Part shown: positions 10,681 through 17,307 of the stretch, piece after piece
How positions within the stretch are numbered: the first letter of the stretch is position 1
How the letters are laid out: every line of letters starts with the position of its first letter
From: [Empedobacter] haloabium
GTDB lineage: Bacteria; Pseudomonadota; Gammaproteobacteria; Burkholderiales; Burkholderiaceae_D
DNA length: 64,000 nucleotides
Direction: 5' to 3'
NCBI GenBank assembly: GCA_008011715.2
Contig: CP136508.1
Coordinates: 3,534,001-3,598,000 of the forward strand
Position numbers and translations under genes: made by a program
Notes under the pieces: model-generated
Seen by the model: only the letters and a program-made list of their open reading frames with translations
What the model was told of the DNA's origin: nothing
Database searches by the model: none

Positions 10681-10702
10681 GTGAGTATTCGGTGAGTATT
10701 CG
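10681..10702. repeat. tandem 11-bp repeat before tsf
   Basis: Two exact copies of GTGAGTATTCG stand side by side, preceded by the partial copy ATTCG. They lie 20 to 41 bases upstream of the tsf start, within its untranslated leader. Function unknown; slippage duplication or a protein-binding site are both possible. Confidence 0.6.
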
Positions 10703-10754
10703 TTGAACCACCGGGGCGGCACCTCGCGGCGGCCTGCTCTGCCGGTATTTCGTT

Positions 10755-10790
10755 AAAAAAAAGGGGAGCTTGAAGAGCCACCCCTTTTCA
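10755..10790 (-). terminator. rho-independent terminator between rpsB and tsf
   Basis: On the minus strand the sequence reads AAAAGGGG, an inner GCT/AGC pairing with a short loop, then CCCC and eight T. It follows the rpsB stop by about 40 bases. Since tsf is normally co-transcribed with rpsB, this probably acts as a partial terminator that sets their ratio. Confidence 0.82.
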
Positions 10791-10831
10791 AAGCGTTCAG
10801 CCACCCTGCTCGCACAGGGCAGCACCAAACA

Positions 10832-11584
10832 TCAAGCCTGCTCGTTGACTTCCACGAACTCGTCGCCGGCGCCGGTCTTGATCGTTTCCAGCACGTCGGC
10901 GGAAGCGTTGGCACGGCCTTCCAGGATCGCGTCTGCCACGCCGCGGGCGTACAGGGTGATCGCTTTGGAGGAGTCGTCGTTACCAGGGATGATGTAATCC
11001 ACGCCAGCTGGCGAGTGGTTGGTGTCGACCACGCCGATGACTGGGATGCCCAGTTTCTGCGCTTCGGTGATCGCGCCCTTGTGGTAGCCGACGTCGACCA
11101 CGAAGATTGCGTCAGGCACACCGCCCATGTCCTTGATACCGCCGATGGACTTCTGCAGCTTTTCCAGTTCGCGACGGAACAGCAGTGCATCCTTCTTGGT
11201 CAGCTTCTCGACGGAACCGTCTTCGATGGAAGCTTCCATGTCTTTCAGGCGCTTGATCGAGGTCTTGATGGTCTTGAAGTTGGTCAGCATGCCGCCCAGC
11301 CAACGCTGGTCGACGTAAGGAACACCCGCGCGCTGGGCTTCAGCGGCGATGATGTCGCGCGCCTGGCGCTTGGTGCCCACCATCAGGATGGTGCCACGGT
11401 TGGCAGCCAGTTGGCGCACGGTCTTCATCGCCTCCTGGTACATCGCCATGGTTTTTTCCAGGTTGATGATGTGAATCTTGTTGCGGTGGCCGAAGATGAA
11501 CGGAGCCATCTTTGGGTTCCAGAAACGGGTTTGGTGACCGAAATGGACGCCGGCTTCCAGCATTTCACGCATCGTTACAGACAT
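10832..11584 (-). CDS. rpsB: 30S ribosomal protein S2
   Basis: S2 is a late-binding small-subunit protein needed for S1 attachment. The 250-residue product starts [20 protein letters not shown] and contains the S2 signature blocks [14 protein letters not shown] and [24 protein letters not shown] site lies just upstream of the ATG at 11584; the longer open frame to 11635 starts in the leader. It heads the minus-strand translation gene series. Confidence 0.97.
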   Translation of the reverse strand: MSVTMREMLEAGVHFGHQTRFWNPKMAPFIFGHRNKIHIINLEKTMAMYQEAMKTVRQLAANRGTILMVGTKRQARDIIAAEAQRAGVPYVDQRWLGGMLTNFKTIKTSIKRLKDMEASIEDGSVEKLTKKDALLFRRELEKLQKSIGGIKDMGGVPDAIFVVDVGYHKGAITEAQKLGIPVIGVVDTNHSPAGVDYIIPGNDDSSKAITLYARGVADAILEGRANASADVLETIKTGAGDEFVEVNEQA

Positions 11585-11681
11585 TATTTGCTCCAGGGTT
11601 GGGTCTGGAATCCACTCAGTCACCCTTGCGGGCACCCTTGCAGAGAGGATTCGAGTTTATAAAAGTGTGGTTTTTACAACA

Positions 11682-11704
11682 TTGCCCGACGTGGGGTCGG
11701 GCAA
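11682..11704. other. hairpin at the 5' end of the rpsB leader
   Basis: A perfect 9-bp inverted repeat, TTGCCCGAC and GTCGGGCAA, with a five-base loop. It starts a few bases downstream of the candidate rpsB promoter, so it would form the 5' end of the rpsB mRNA. Ribosomal protein leaders often carry autoregulatory structures; whether S2 binds here is unknown. Confidence 0.5.
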
Positions 11705-11710
11705 CCCGAG

Positions 11711-11739
11711 ATTGTACCTCAGACGAACGGATCGCACAA
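11711..11739 (-). promoter_or_regulatory. candidate sigma-70 promoter of rpsB
   Basis: On the minus strand TTGTGC (11739-11734), a 17-base spacer, then TACAAT (11716-11711). The -10 box matches consensus at five of six bases, the -35 at three of six. The resulting leader would be about 120 bases. Confidence 0.5.
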
Positions 11740-11917
11740 GCTGATGAAGCCCCATTTCTGCCCAATGCTGGACGAACCGTGTACGGAACATCTAGCACGA
11801 TGTGGCGCTTCTGCCACGGACAGAAAATATTTCTTGAACTGCGACAATTTGAGACATTTTTGAGCTACAGGATGACTTACGCTAACACAATCATATGTAA
11901 CTGGCAGGGCATAAACC
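11740..11917 (+). other. noncoding 5' region of the deaminase gene, possible regulatory RNA
   Basis: No convincing protein gene lies here. It holds a short inverted repeat (GTGGC 11802-11806 / GCCAC 11813-11817) and CCGTGTACGG just before it. A possible promoter TTGAGC-17-TAACAC sits shortly before the deaminase ATG. In described AvcD systems, a short RNA (AvcI) encoded immediately upstream inhibits the deaminase; the size and position here would allow that, but no sequence match can be shown. Confidence 0.3.
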
Positions 11918-13615
11918 ATGAGCTATCAGCAATCGGCAATCGAAACAATATATCGCAAAGATGATGATCTTCTTATAATTGGCCTAACAGGAAGAACTGG
12001 CAGTGGATGCTCGACGGTAGCCAAAATATTATGCTCTCCAAAAGAAAGCATTAACCACTCGCTTTTCAAGGGAAATAAGCCGGGCGGTAATGATGATCGC
12101 AAGAGCAAGATTATATACAACCATTACAATAGCACATGGCGCCAGTTCGAGCTCATACAGGTCCGATCCATCCTTACGCTTTTTTTGCTGCAAGACGGTT
12201 TCAATACTGCAGCCATGAAATTAAAGGAAGCTTTCCCTGGCCATGAATCGCGGATTGATGCGGCAGCGATATATCTTGAAGGCATCCAAACGATGCACGA
12301 CCGAATTGATGAAAAAAACGATCCCGGCGGAGCAATTGACTTTTATACCAAGGCGCTGCCGAGTGCTTGTAGCGATTTAAAGGAAGCACTGGGCGAGAAT
12401 CTTTTTATAAAACTTTACCAAGTTGTGGGCCGAAATATTCGGCATTCGGGAAAACCCTTCGATGCGACGCGACAGGAGGGGAAGTTTTTCACCCTTGCCG
12501 AAAAAATTAATGCGATCCTTAAGATCATCATCAGCGCGAACAAAAGTTTAAAGCGAAGTACCCTTGTTGTAATAGACGCCATAAGAAGCCCGCTTGAAGC
12601 GATTTTCTTTCAAGACCGCTATGCCGCGTTCTATTTAGCCGCCGTATCGTGCCCCAATGATGAGAGGATCAAACGTCTACATTCTTTAGGTTTATCTGTG
12701 GATCAGATAGCCGCAATTGATAGCGAAGAGTATTCATCACGTGACCTCGATAATCCTGAGACCTATTCTGTGCAGGACATCCAAGCCTGCCTTCAACGAG
12801 CCGACGTGTACATAAGCAACCATGACGTTCCAAATAAGGTGTCCGAGTTCCAAGGTTTAGCCAATCAGCTAATACGCTTAGTTTCTCTCATGAAACATCC
12901 TGGATTAGTTACTCCAAATGCAGTAGAACGGTGCATGCAATTAGCTCACACAGCAAAGCTAAATTCTGGTTGCATATCGCGCCAAGTCGGCGCAACCATT
13001 ACGGACGAGAATTTTTCGGTGCAAGCTATTGGATGGAATGATGCTCCACGTGGCCATGTTCCGTGCAACCTGCGAAATAGAGAGGACCTTACAGCCGGAG
13101 AAGATCAAAGCGCCTACAGCGAATACGAAAGAAAAACGGAGAAATTCCTAAATCAAATTCGGCAGAATACGCCAAAGTATATACACATAAAAAACACTGG
13201 GCGAAATCTATCCTACTGCTTTAAGTCAGAGTACAACATATTGACCGGGAAGCCAAATCAGGTCCACACAAGGTCCTTGCACGCCGAAGAGAATGCTTTC
13301 CTACAGCTATCCAAGTACGGCGGTCGCGGCATTGCTGGAGGCTACCTTTTCACAACCGCAAGCCCATGTGAACTTTGTGCAAAAAAGGCATATCAGCTTG
13401 GGGTCACAAAAATTTACTACATTGACCCGTACCCTGGTATCGCTCTTACTCACATCCTAGAAGGCGGAACCACAAATCCAGAATTAATACTGTTTTCTGG
13501 AGCCATCGGTAGAGCTTTTCACCGTCTCTTCACGCCAATCCTCCCATACAAGGACGAACTGACAGCACTAGCGAAGATGGATACAGTTAATGCATTGACA
13601 AATGATGCGCAATAA
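11918..13615 (+). CDS. anti-phage dCTP/dCMP deaminase (AvcD-like), P-loop plus deaminase
   Basis: A 565-residue protein with two recognisable parts. Residues about 18-340 begin with a P-loop-like fold (LLIIGLTGRTGSGCSTVAKI), where the usual Walker lysine is Cys31. Residues about 340-530 form a zinc cytidine/deoxycytidylate deaminase domain: SGCISRQVGATI and GWNDAPRG match the dCMP deaminase core, His455-Ala-Glu457 supplies a zinc ligand and the proton shuttle, and Cys484-x-x-Cys487 (PCELC) completes the zinc site. This N-terminal NTPase-like plus C-terminal deaminase order is that of the dCTP/dCMP deaminases that deplete dC nucleotides upon phage infection. A stretch of about 75 residues between GWNDAPRG and HAE is longer than in plain dCMP deaminases. 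Base composition is unlike its neighbours. A housekeeping dCMP deaminase is unlikely given the size. The ribosome site (AGGG) is weak. Confidence 0.82.
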   Translation: MSYQQSAIETIYRKDDDLLIIGLTGRTGSGCSTVAKILCSPKESINHSLFKGNKPGGNDDRKSKIIYNHYNSTWRQFELIQVRSILTLFLLQDGFNTAAMKLKEAFPGHESRIDAAAIYLEGIQTMHDRIDEKNDPGGAIDFYTKALPSACSDLKEALGENLFIKLYQVVGRNIRHSGKPFDATRQEGKFFTLAEKINAILKIIISANKSLKRSTLVVIDAIRSPLEAIFFQDRYAAFYLAAVSCPNDERIKRLHSLGLSVDQIAAIDSEEYSSRDLDNPETYSVQDIQACLQRADVYISNHDVPNKVSEFQGLANQLIRLVSLMKHPGLVTPNAVERCMQLAHTAKLNSGCISRQVGATITDENFSVQAIGWNDAPRGHVPCNLRNREDLTAGEDQSAYSEYERKTEKFLNQIRQNTPKYIHIKNTGRNLSYCFKSEYNILTGKPNQVHTRSLHAEENAFLQLSKYGGRGIAGGYLFTTASPCELCAKKAYQLGVTKIYYIDPYPGIALTHILEGGTTNPELILFSGAIGRAFHRLFTPILPYKDELTALAKMDTVNALTNDAQ

Positions 13616-13709
13616 TTGAACTTCTAGTGTACGAATTCGAAGGAAGTGTCATACTCTAAAGATGAAATGTCGGTTAATGCGCTCATATTATTACACACGG
13701 CGTATTTAG

Positions 13710-14009
13710 TTACACATTTGCATCTCCCGCATGCCAGCGCCCACCTTTCCAATAGGCCAGGTCGCCGCTGGCTCCCTGGTGCATCGTCTCCAATCGGTTC
13801 GCGCCGCCCGGGGCGAACGACCGGGCGGCGCTGGAATCGGCCGCGTTGACGGCCTCGGCACCCTGACCACAGTTGCCCTTTGGCCCGAAGATCGTGACAG
13901 GTTCCTGGTGGGTCGAGATGGCGTCCAGCTCGGTCACGGCGCCATTGACGAAGGCGGTGAAGGCGCGCTCGCGCTCGCGGAGAACACCGGCGAGATGGCT
14001 GTCCGACAT
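13710..14009 (-). pseudogene. truncated NTF2/SnoaL-like (DUF4440-type) protein
   Basis: A 99-codon frame with a good start (GAGGAGG before the ATG) begins MSDSHLAGVLRERERAFTAF and continues with EPVTIFGPKGNCGQG and MHQGASGDLAYW, as in small nuclear-transport-factor-2-like proteins. Family members continue for roughly 40-50 more residues (GIQ..., RVTEIFRRE, W...HRHAD). Here the likeness stops after AYWKG, near 13750, and ten unrelated residues reach a stop in AT-rich DNA. The missing strands form half of the cone fold, so the product is probably non-functional. The break marks the right edge of the deaminase islet. It lies 47 bases after the KfrA-like gene and was probably co-transcribed with it. 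Confidence 0.7.
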
Positions 14010-14056
14010 GCTTGCCTCCTCGCGTGATGGCCGGGCCGCAGAGGCTGCCCGCTGCC

Positions 14057-14758
14057 TTACGTCTGGCGTCGACCGCGCAACGCGTCCATCTCGGCGCGCA
14101 GCGAAGTGCGCTCCGCCTTGATCGTCTCCAGCTGCTGGCGCAGCTGCTTGAGCTCGGACGCGAACTCGTCGCGCGCCGTCACCGCGCCGACCAGTTCCAT
14201 CTCGGCGGCCAGGCGGGCGTCCGAGTCGGCCGCCGAGGCCGCCACATTGCGCTCCAGCTGCTGGCGCAGGTCGTTGATCTGGCGCTCCTTGCCGTCGATG
14301 GCCAGCTGGTCCTTGGCCTTGCTGACCAGCGCTTCCGTCGCCACGCGGCGGGCGTCGCGCAGCTCGACCTGCAACTGCTCGATCTGCGCAGTCTGCTCGG
14401 CGTTGATGGCCTGCGCCTGGTTGCGTTCGTATTCGATCTCGTCGCCCGAGCGCAGCAGTTCGTCGATGTCGGCGCGGGCCCGTTCCAGTGCATCGCGCGC
14501 GCCGGCACCGGCCTCTTCCGCATGGCGGCGCGCCCAGTCCGTCAGTGCCGTCGCCAGTTCGGGTGGAATGGCGGCGGGCGGCGGCTCCGGCATGGGCTGC
14601 TCGGCGTCGCGCCACTCGGCCAGGTGGCGCAGGATGGCGGCGGCGGAGCCGTGGCCGACGATCTCGCGCACGGCGTCGATGGTGACGGGATTGCCCTCCT
14701 CGCGCAGGCGGGCGGCGGCCTCGGCGACTTCTTCGTAGGTTGGTATGGCGTCTGGCAT
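14057..14758 (-). CDS. KfrA-type DNA-binding coiled-coil protein
   Basis: The 233-residue product has an N-terminal DNA-binding domain of KfrA type: PTYEEVAEAAARLREEGNPV, then IDAVREIVGHGSAAAILRHL. A long helical coiled coil runs from about residue 75 to the C-terminus (QINDLRQQLERNV, ELKQLRQQLETIKAE). Plasmid KfrA proteins are autorepressors and partition accessories; chromosomal relatives are common in betaproteobacteria and mostly unstudied. AGAGGAA before the ATG at 14758 decides the start; the longer frame to 14890 begins in non-coding-like sequence. It diverges from the 103-residue gene, the intervening 182 bases presumably holding both promoters. Confidence 0.82.
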   Translation of the reverse strand: MPDAIPTYEEVAEAAARLREEGNPVTIDAVREIVGHGSAAAILRHLAEWRDAEQPMPEPPPAAIPPELATALTDWARRHAEEAGAGARDALERARADIDELLRSGDEIEYERNQAQAINAEQTAQIEQLQVELRDARRVATEALVSKAKDQLAIDGKERQINDLRQQLERNVAASAADSDARLAAEMELVGAVTARDEFASELKQLRQQLETIKAERTSLRAEMDALRGRRQT

Positions 14759-14940
14759 TGCTGTTCCTCTTGTTGCGACCGGTGGTCTGGTTGTTGTTCT
14801 TCGTCCTCGGCAACACTGTACCGTGCCGCCAGCGGGCGCGGCGCCCGAACCGGACGGCGCCGCCGCAGGCGTTAGCTTATCCTGACGCACGAAGCTTTAC
14901 CGACACCTTACCTTCTTTCACATCCCCGCAAGGAGCCACG

Positions 14941-15252
14941 ATGCAATCGATACAACTGGAACAATTCGAACAGGGCCTGCGCGAGGTGCTGCGGCTGCTC
15001 GAGCGCGACGAGAGCGGCGGCGCCGCGCTGCCCGCCGATCACCCTGCCGTGAAAGCGGCCGCTGCCTGCGAGCTGATGCTGCCGCAGCCGCTGACGGCCA
15101 CCACGCTGGCACAAGCGGCGCGGCACAAGATCGACAATGTGCAGGTGCTGCTGGCGCGGGCGCGCGAACACGAGAAGCTGCCGCCGGAGGCGCAACTGGC
15201 GGCCGATGAGGGCTACCTGGTCGGCGAGGAAGACCTGAACCGGCCACGCTGA
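14941..15252 (+). CDS. conserved-looking small protein of unknown function
   Basis: 103 residues, acidic and mainly helical (MQSIQLEQFEQGLREVLRLL), with no cysteine cluster, membrane segment or signal peptide. AAGGAG stands at the right distance from the ATG at 14941, which is preferred over the open frame further upstream. I do not recognise the family. It is divergent from the KfrA-like gene and ends about 20 bases before a strong hairpin. Confidence 0.7.
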   Translation: MQSIQLEQFEQGLREVLRLLERDESGGAALPADHPAVKAAAACELMLPQPLTATTLAQAARHKIDNVQVLLARAREHEKLPPEAQLAADEGYLVGEEDLNRPR

Positions 15253-15272
15253 CACCTTCCTACGCCATCATC

Positions 15273-15305
15273 GGGGACGGCTGCCTGACTCGGGCAGCCG
15301 TCCCC
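15273..15305. terminator. strong hairpin after the small unknown gene
   Basis: A perfect 13-bp stem GGGGACGGCTGCC / GGCAGCCGTCCCC with a seven-base loop, 21 bases after the stop codon. It lacks a clean T run (GTCGCTATTTC follows), so it may be a weak terminator or a REP-type palindrome. The outer GGGGACGG resembles the repeat at 8145-8203. Confidence 0.55.
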
Positions 15306-15321
15306 GTCGCTATTTCTGGCC

Positions 15322-15351
15322 TTGAAATCGCGCATTGGAGTAGCATATACC
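15322..15351 (+). promoter_or_regulatory. candidate promoter of the CopG-type gene
   Basis: TTGAAA (15322-15327), an 18-base spacer, then TATACC (15346-15351). The -10 box overlaps the palindrome that begins at 15349. Confidence 0.45.
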
Positions 15352-15366
15352 ATCCAACGGGATGGT
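15349..15366. promoter_or_regulatory. palindromic operator candidate for the CopG-type regulator
   Basis: ACCATCC-AACG-GGATGGT is a perfect 7-bp inverted repeat lying on the -10 region and about 30 bases before the start of a ribbon-helix-helix gene. Such proteins commonly repress their own promoter through short palindromes. Confidence 0.45.
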
Positions 15367-15394
15367 TCCCGGATGGAGAAACGACAGGAAAGCC

Positions 15395-15805
15395 ATGCCG
15401 AACGACCTCAAAACCCGGGCAATCGACTCGGAAAAAATCACCATCAACCTGTTCCCGGTCGACCTGGGACAGATCGACCTGCTGGTACAGCAGGGTTTCT
15501 ATGCGAACCGGACGGACCTCATCCGTACCGCCATTCGCAACCAGTTGCAGCTGCATGCCGATGTGGTGCGCCAGACCGTCACGCGCGACAAGCTCGTGCT
15601 CGGTGTACAGCACTATACGCGCGCCGACCTCGAGGCCGTCCAGGCCGCTGGCGAGGCGCTCAATATCCGCGTACTGGGCCTGGCCTCGATCGGCACCGAC
15701 GTGTCGCCCGAGCTGGCCGCCGCAACCATTCACTCCATCGCCGTGCTGGGCGCCTTGCATGCCAGCCCGGCGGTCAAGGCCGCCCTGAAGGGGCGGATCA
15801 GCTGA
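15395..15805 (+). CDS. CopG/ribbon-helix-helix family transcriptional regulator
   Basis: The 136-residue protein has an N-terminal ribbon-helix-helix region: the strand KITINLFPVDLGQIDLLVQQ is followed by GFYANRTDLIRTAIRNQL, the helix pattern of CopG/NikR-type DNA-binding domains. The remaining residues include VLGLASIGTDVSPELAAA, which I do not recognise. AGGAAA precedes the ATG at 15395; an upstream ATG at 15362 lies inside the candidate operator. The esterase gene starts 51 bases downstream, so it is the likely co-regulated target. Confidence 0.75.
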   Translation: MPNDLKTRAIDSEKITINLFPVDLGQIDLLVQQGFYANRTDLIRTAIRNQLQLHADVVRQTVTRDKLVLGVQHYTRADLEAVQAAGEALNIRVLGLASIGTDVSPELAAATIHSIAVLGALHASPAVKAALKGRIS

Positions 15806-15856
15806 CGCTTATCGCCGGCGGCCTCCAGCAAAAGGCGCCGGCACGAAAGGTTTTCC

Positions 15857-17203
15857 ATGAAATTCGATCCCCAACTGATGGCGCGCCTGCAAGCGGCCAC
15901 GCAACAACTGTTGAAAGACGGCCCGGCCGCCTCCAGCGCCGCACTGCGCGACGCCATGACCGGCACAGCCCCTGCCGACGCCAGTCGCCCGGCGCCGACG
16001 CCGCGCAATTTCAAGGACCTGAATGCCGCGCCGGACTATGCCAAGCCAACGGCGGCGACCGATAGCGACACCGGCGCGGCGTCCGCGCCCGACCTAGCCG
16101 GCTTCCTGGCCGGCTTGGGCGTGCGGCTGCCCGAAGGCTTTACAATGCCCGCAGGCGCTGCCGAGGCCTTCGGCAAGGCCGGCGCCTTCGGCCTGCAGCC
16201 AGGCTTCAAGCTGCCCGACGGCGTCAAGCTGCCCGAAGGCTTTAGCCTGCCCGAGGGTCTCGACCTGCCCGAAGGCCTGTCCATCCCCAACGCACCAGCC
16301 ATGCGCAAGCGTACCCCACCACCGCCGATCCCTGAAGGCGCCACGTTCGAGAGCGCCAGCTTCGCCAACCACGGCGGCAGCCGCGGCTACAAGCTGTATG
16401 TGCCCAGCACGTACAAGGACCAGGGCCAGCCCGTGCCGCTGGTCGTCATGCTGCACGGCTGCACCCAGGACCCGGACGACTTTGCCGCCGGCACGCGCAT
16501 GAACCAGCTGGCCGAGGAAGATGGTTTCCTGGTGCTGTATCCCGCGCAGTCGCAGCAGGCCAACCAGTCGCGCTGCTGGAACTGGTTCGCGCCGGGCGAC
16601 CAGCAGCACGGCCGCGGCGAGCCGGCCATCATTGCCGGCATGACGCAGGAGATCATGCGCCGCTACGCGGTGGACCCGCGGCGGGTCGGCATTGCCGGCC
16701 TGTCGGCGGGCGGCGCGATGGCCGTCATCGTCGGCACGCTGTATCCGGCGCTGTTCCGCGCGGTCGGCGTCCACTCGGGCCTGCCCTACGGCGCGGCGCA
16801 GGACCTGCCGGCGGCGCTGCAGGCGATGAAGTCGGGTCGCAAGGGGCAGCACGGCCGCCGGCCGACGTCGCCACCGCTGATTGTGTTCCACGGCGACAAG
16901 GATCGCACGGTGCATGCCATCAACGGCGAGCAGGTCCTGGCCGACGCACTCGCGCCGCACGGCGCCGGCGCGCCGGTGACGACGCAGGCCAAGGCGCCGG
17001 GCGGACGGCGCTATACCCGCGCGGTCCACAAGGGGCGCGACGGTCGCGTCGTGGCCGAGCACTGGACGCTGCACGGCGGCGGCCACGCCTGGGCGGGCGG
17101 CAGCGCCAGTGGCAGCTACACGGACCCGAAGGGGCCGGACGCGAGCCGGGAACTGATTCGTTTCCTCATGGAATCAACTGCTGATGCAAATGTGGATGCC
17201 TAG
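15857..17203 (+). CDS. PHB depolymerase family esterase with LPEGF-repeat linker
   Basis: An alpha/beta hydrolase of the LpqC / polyhydroxybutyrate depolymerase type, 448 residues. Positions about 160-440 are the catalytic domain: LVVMLHGCTQDPDDFA (oxyanion region), the lipase box GLSAGG with Ser283, an acid in FHGDKD (Asp347 or Asp349), and His410 in HGGGHAW. Before it lies an Ala-rich N-terminal part and a run of degenerate six-residue units (LPEGF, LPDGV, LPEGF, LPEGL, LPEGL) at about 92-140. No signal peptide is evident, so it may act inside the cell, for instance on PHB granules, or be a general esterase. It follows the CopG-type regulator. Confidence 0.88.
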   Translation: MKFDPQLMARLQAATQQLLKDGPAASSAALRDAMTGTAPADASRPAPTPRNFKDLNAAPDYAKPTAATDSDTGAASAPDLAGFLAGLGVRLPEGFTMPAGAAEAFGKAGAFGLQPGFKLPDGVKLPEGFSLPEGLDLPEGLSIPNAPAMRKRTPPPPIPEGATFESASFANHGGSRGYKLYVPSTYKDQGQPVPLVVMLHGCTQDPDDFAAGTRMNQLAEEDGFLVLYPAQSQQANQSRCWNWFAPGDQQHGRGEPAIIAGMTQEIMRRYAVDPRRVGIAGLSAGGAMAVIVGTLYPALFRAVGVHSGLPYGAAQDLPAALQAMKSGRKGQHGRRPTSPPLIVFHGDKDRTVHAINGEQVLADALAPHGAGAPVTTQAKAPGGRRYTRAVHKGRDGRVVAEHWTLHGGGHAWAGGSASGSYTDPKGPDASRELIRFLMESTADANVDA

Positions 17204-17253
17204 CCACGATTGAAACAAACATTCCGTCGGTATTTGCAAAATACCAATCAGCA

Positions 17254-17275
17254 ATTTTAATTCCGGAATTAAAAT
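17254..17275. promoter_or_regulatory. 22-bp perfect AT-rich palindrome upstream of the PEP-CTERM gene
   Basis: ATTTTAATTCCGGAATTAAAAT reads the same on both strands. Another small inverted repeat, GGTATTTTGC-like (17229-17245), lies just before it. This AT-rich 100-base gap between the esterase and PEP-CTERM genes is unusual against the local composition and suggests a regulator site or promoter. Confidence 0.5.
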
Positions 17276-17307
17276 ATGAGCTAGTGCACTTTTCGCAGGA
17301 CCGCATC

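Larger units (their letters stand above)
11740..13745. other. AT-rich islet carrying the deaminase gene
   Basis: Composition drops sharply compared with both sides: frequent ATA, TTA and AAA codons and AT-rich noncoding ends. The left limit must lie beyond the rpsB promoter (11739). The right limit is near 13745, where homology of the adjoining NTF2-like gene stops. No integrase, transposase, inverted terminal repeats or clear target duplication is visible, so the mechanism of entry cannot be read. The stretch 13616-13709 holds no gene. Confidence 0.65.

Noticed and set aside
11512..11964. A 150-codon plus-strand frame over the rpsB start and leader
   Set aside because: Antisense to the rpsB N-terminus and promoter; no ribosome site; overlaps the deaminase start.
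11740..13745. Insertion sequence or prophage fragment as source of the islet
   Set aside because: No transposase, integrase, terminal inverted repeats, tRNA target or clear target duplication could be found by eye.
13646..13849. A 67-codon frame at the right edge of the islet
   Set aside because: It bridges the AT-rich DNA and the antisense of the broken NTF2-like gene; no ribosome site and no likeness.
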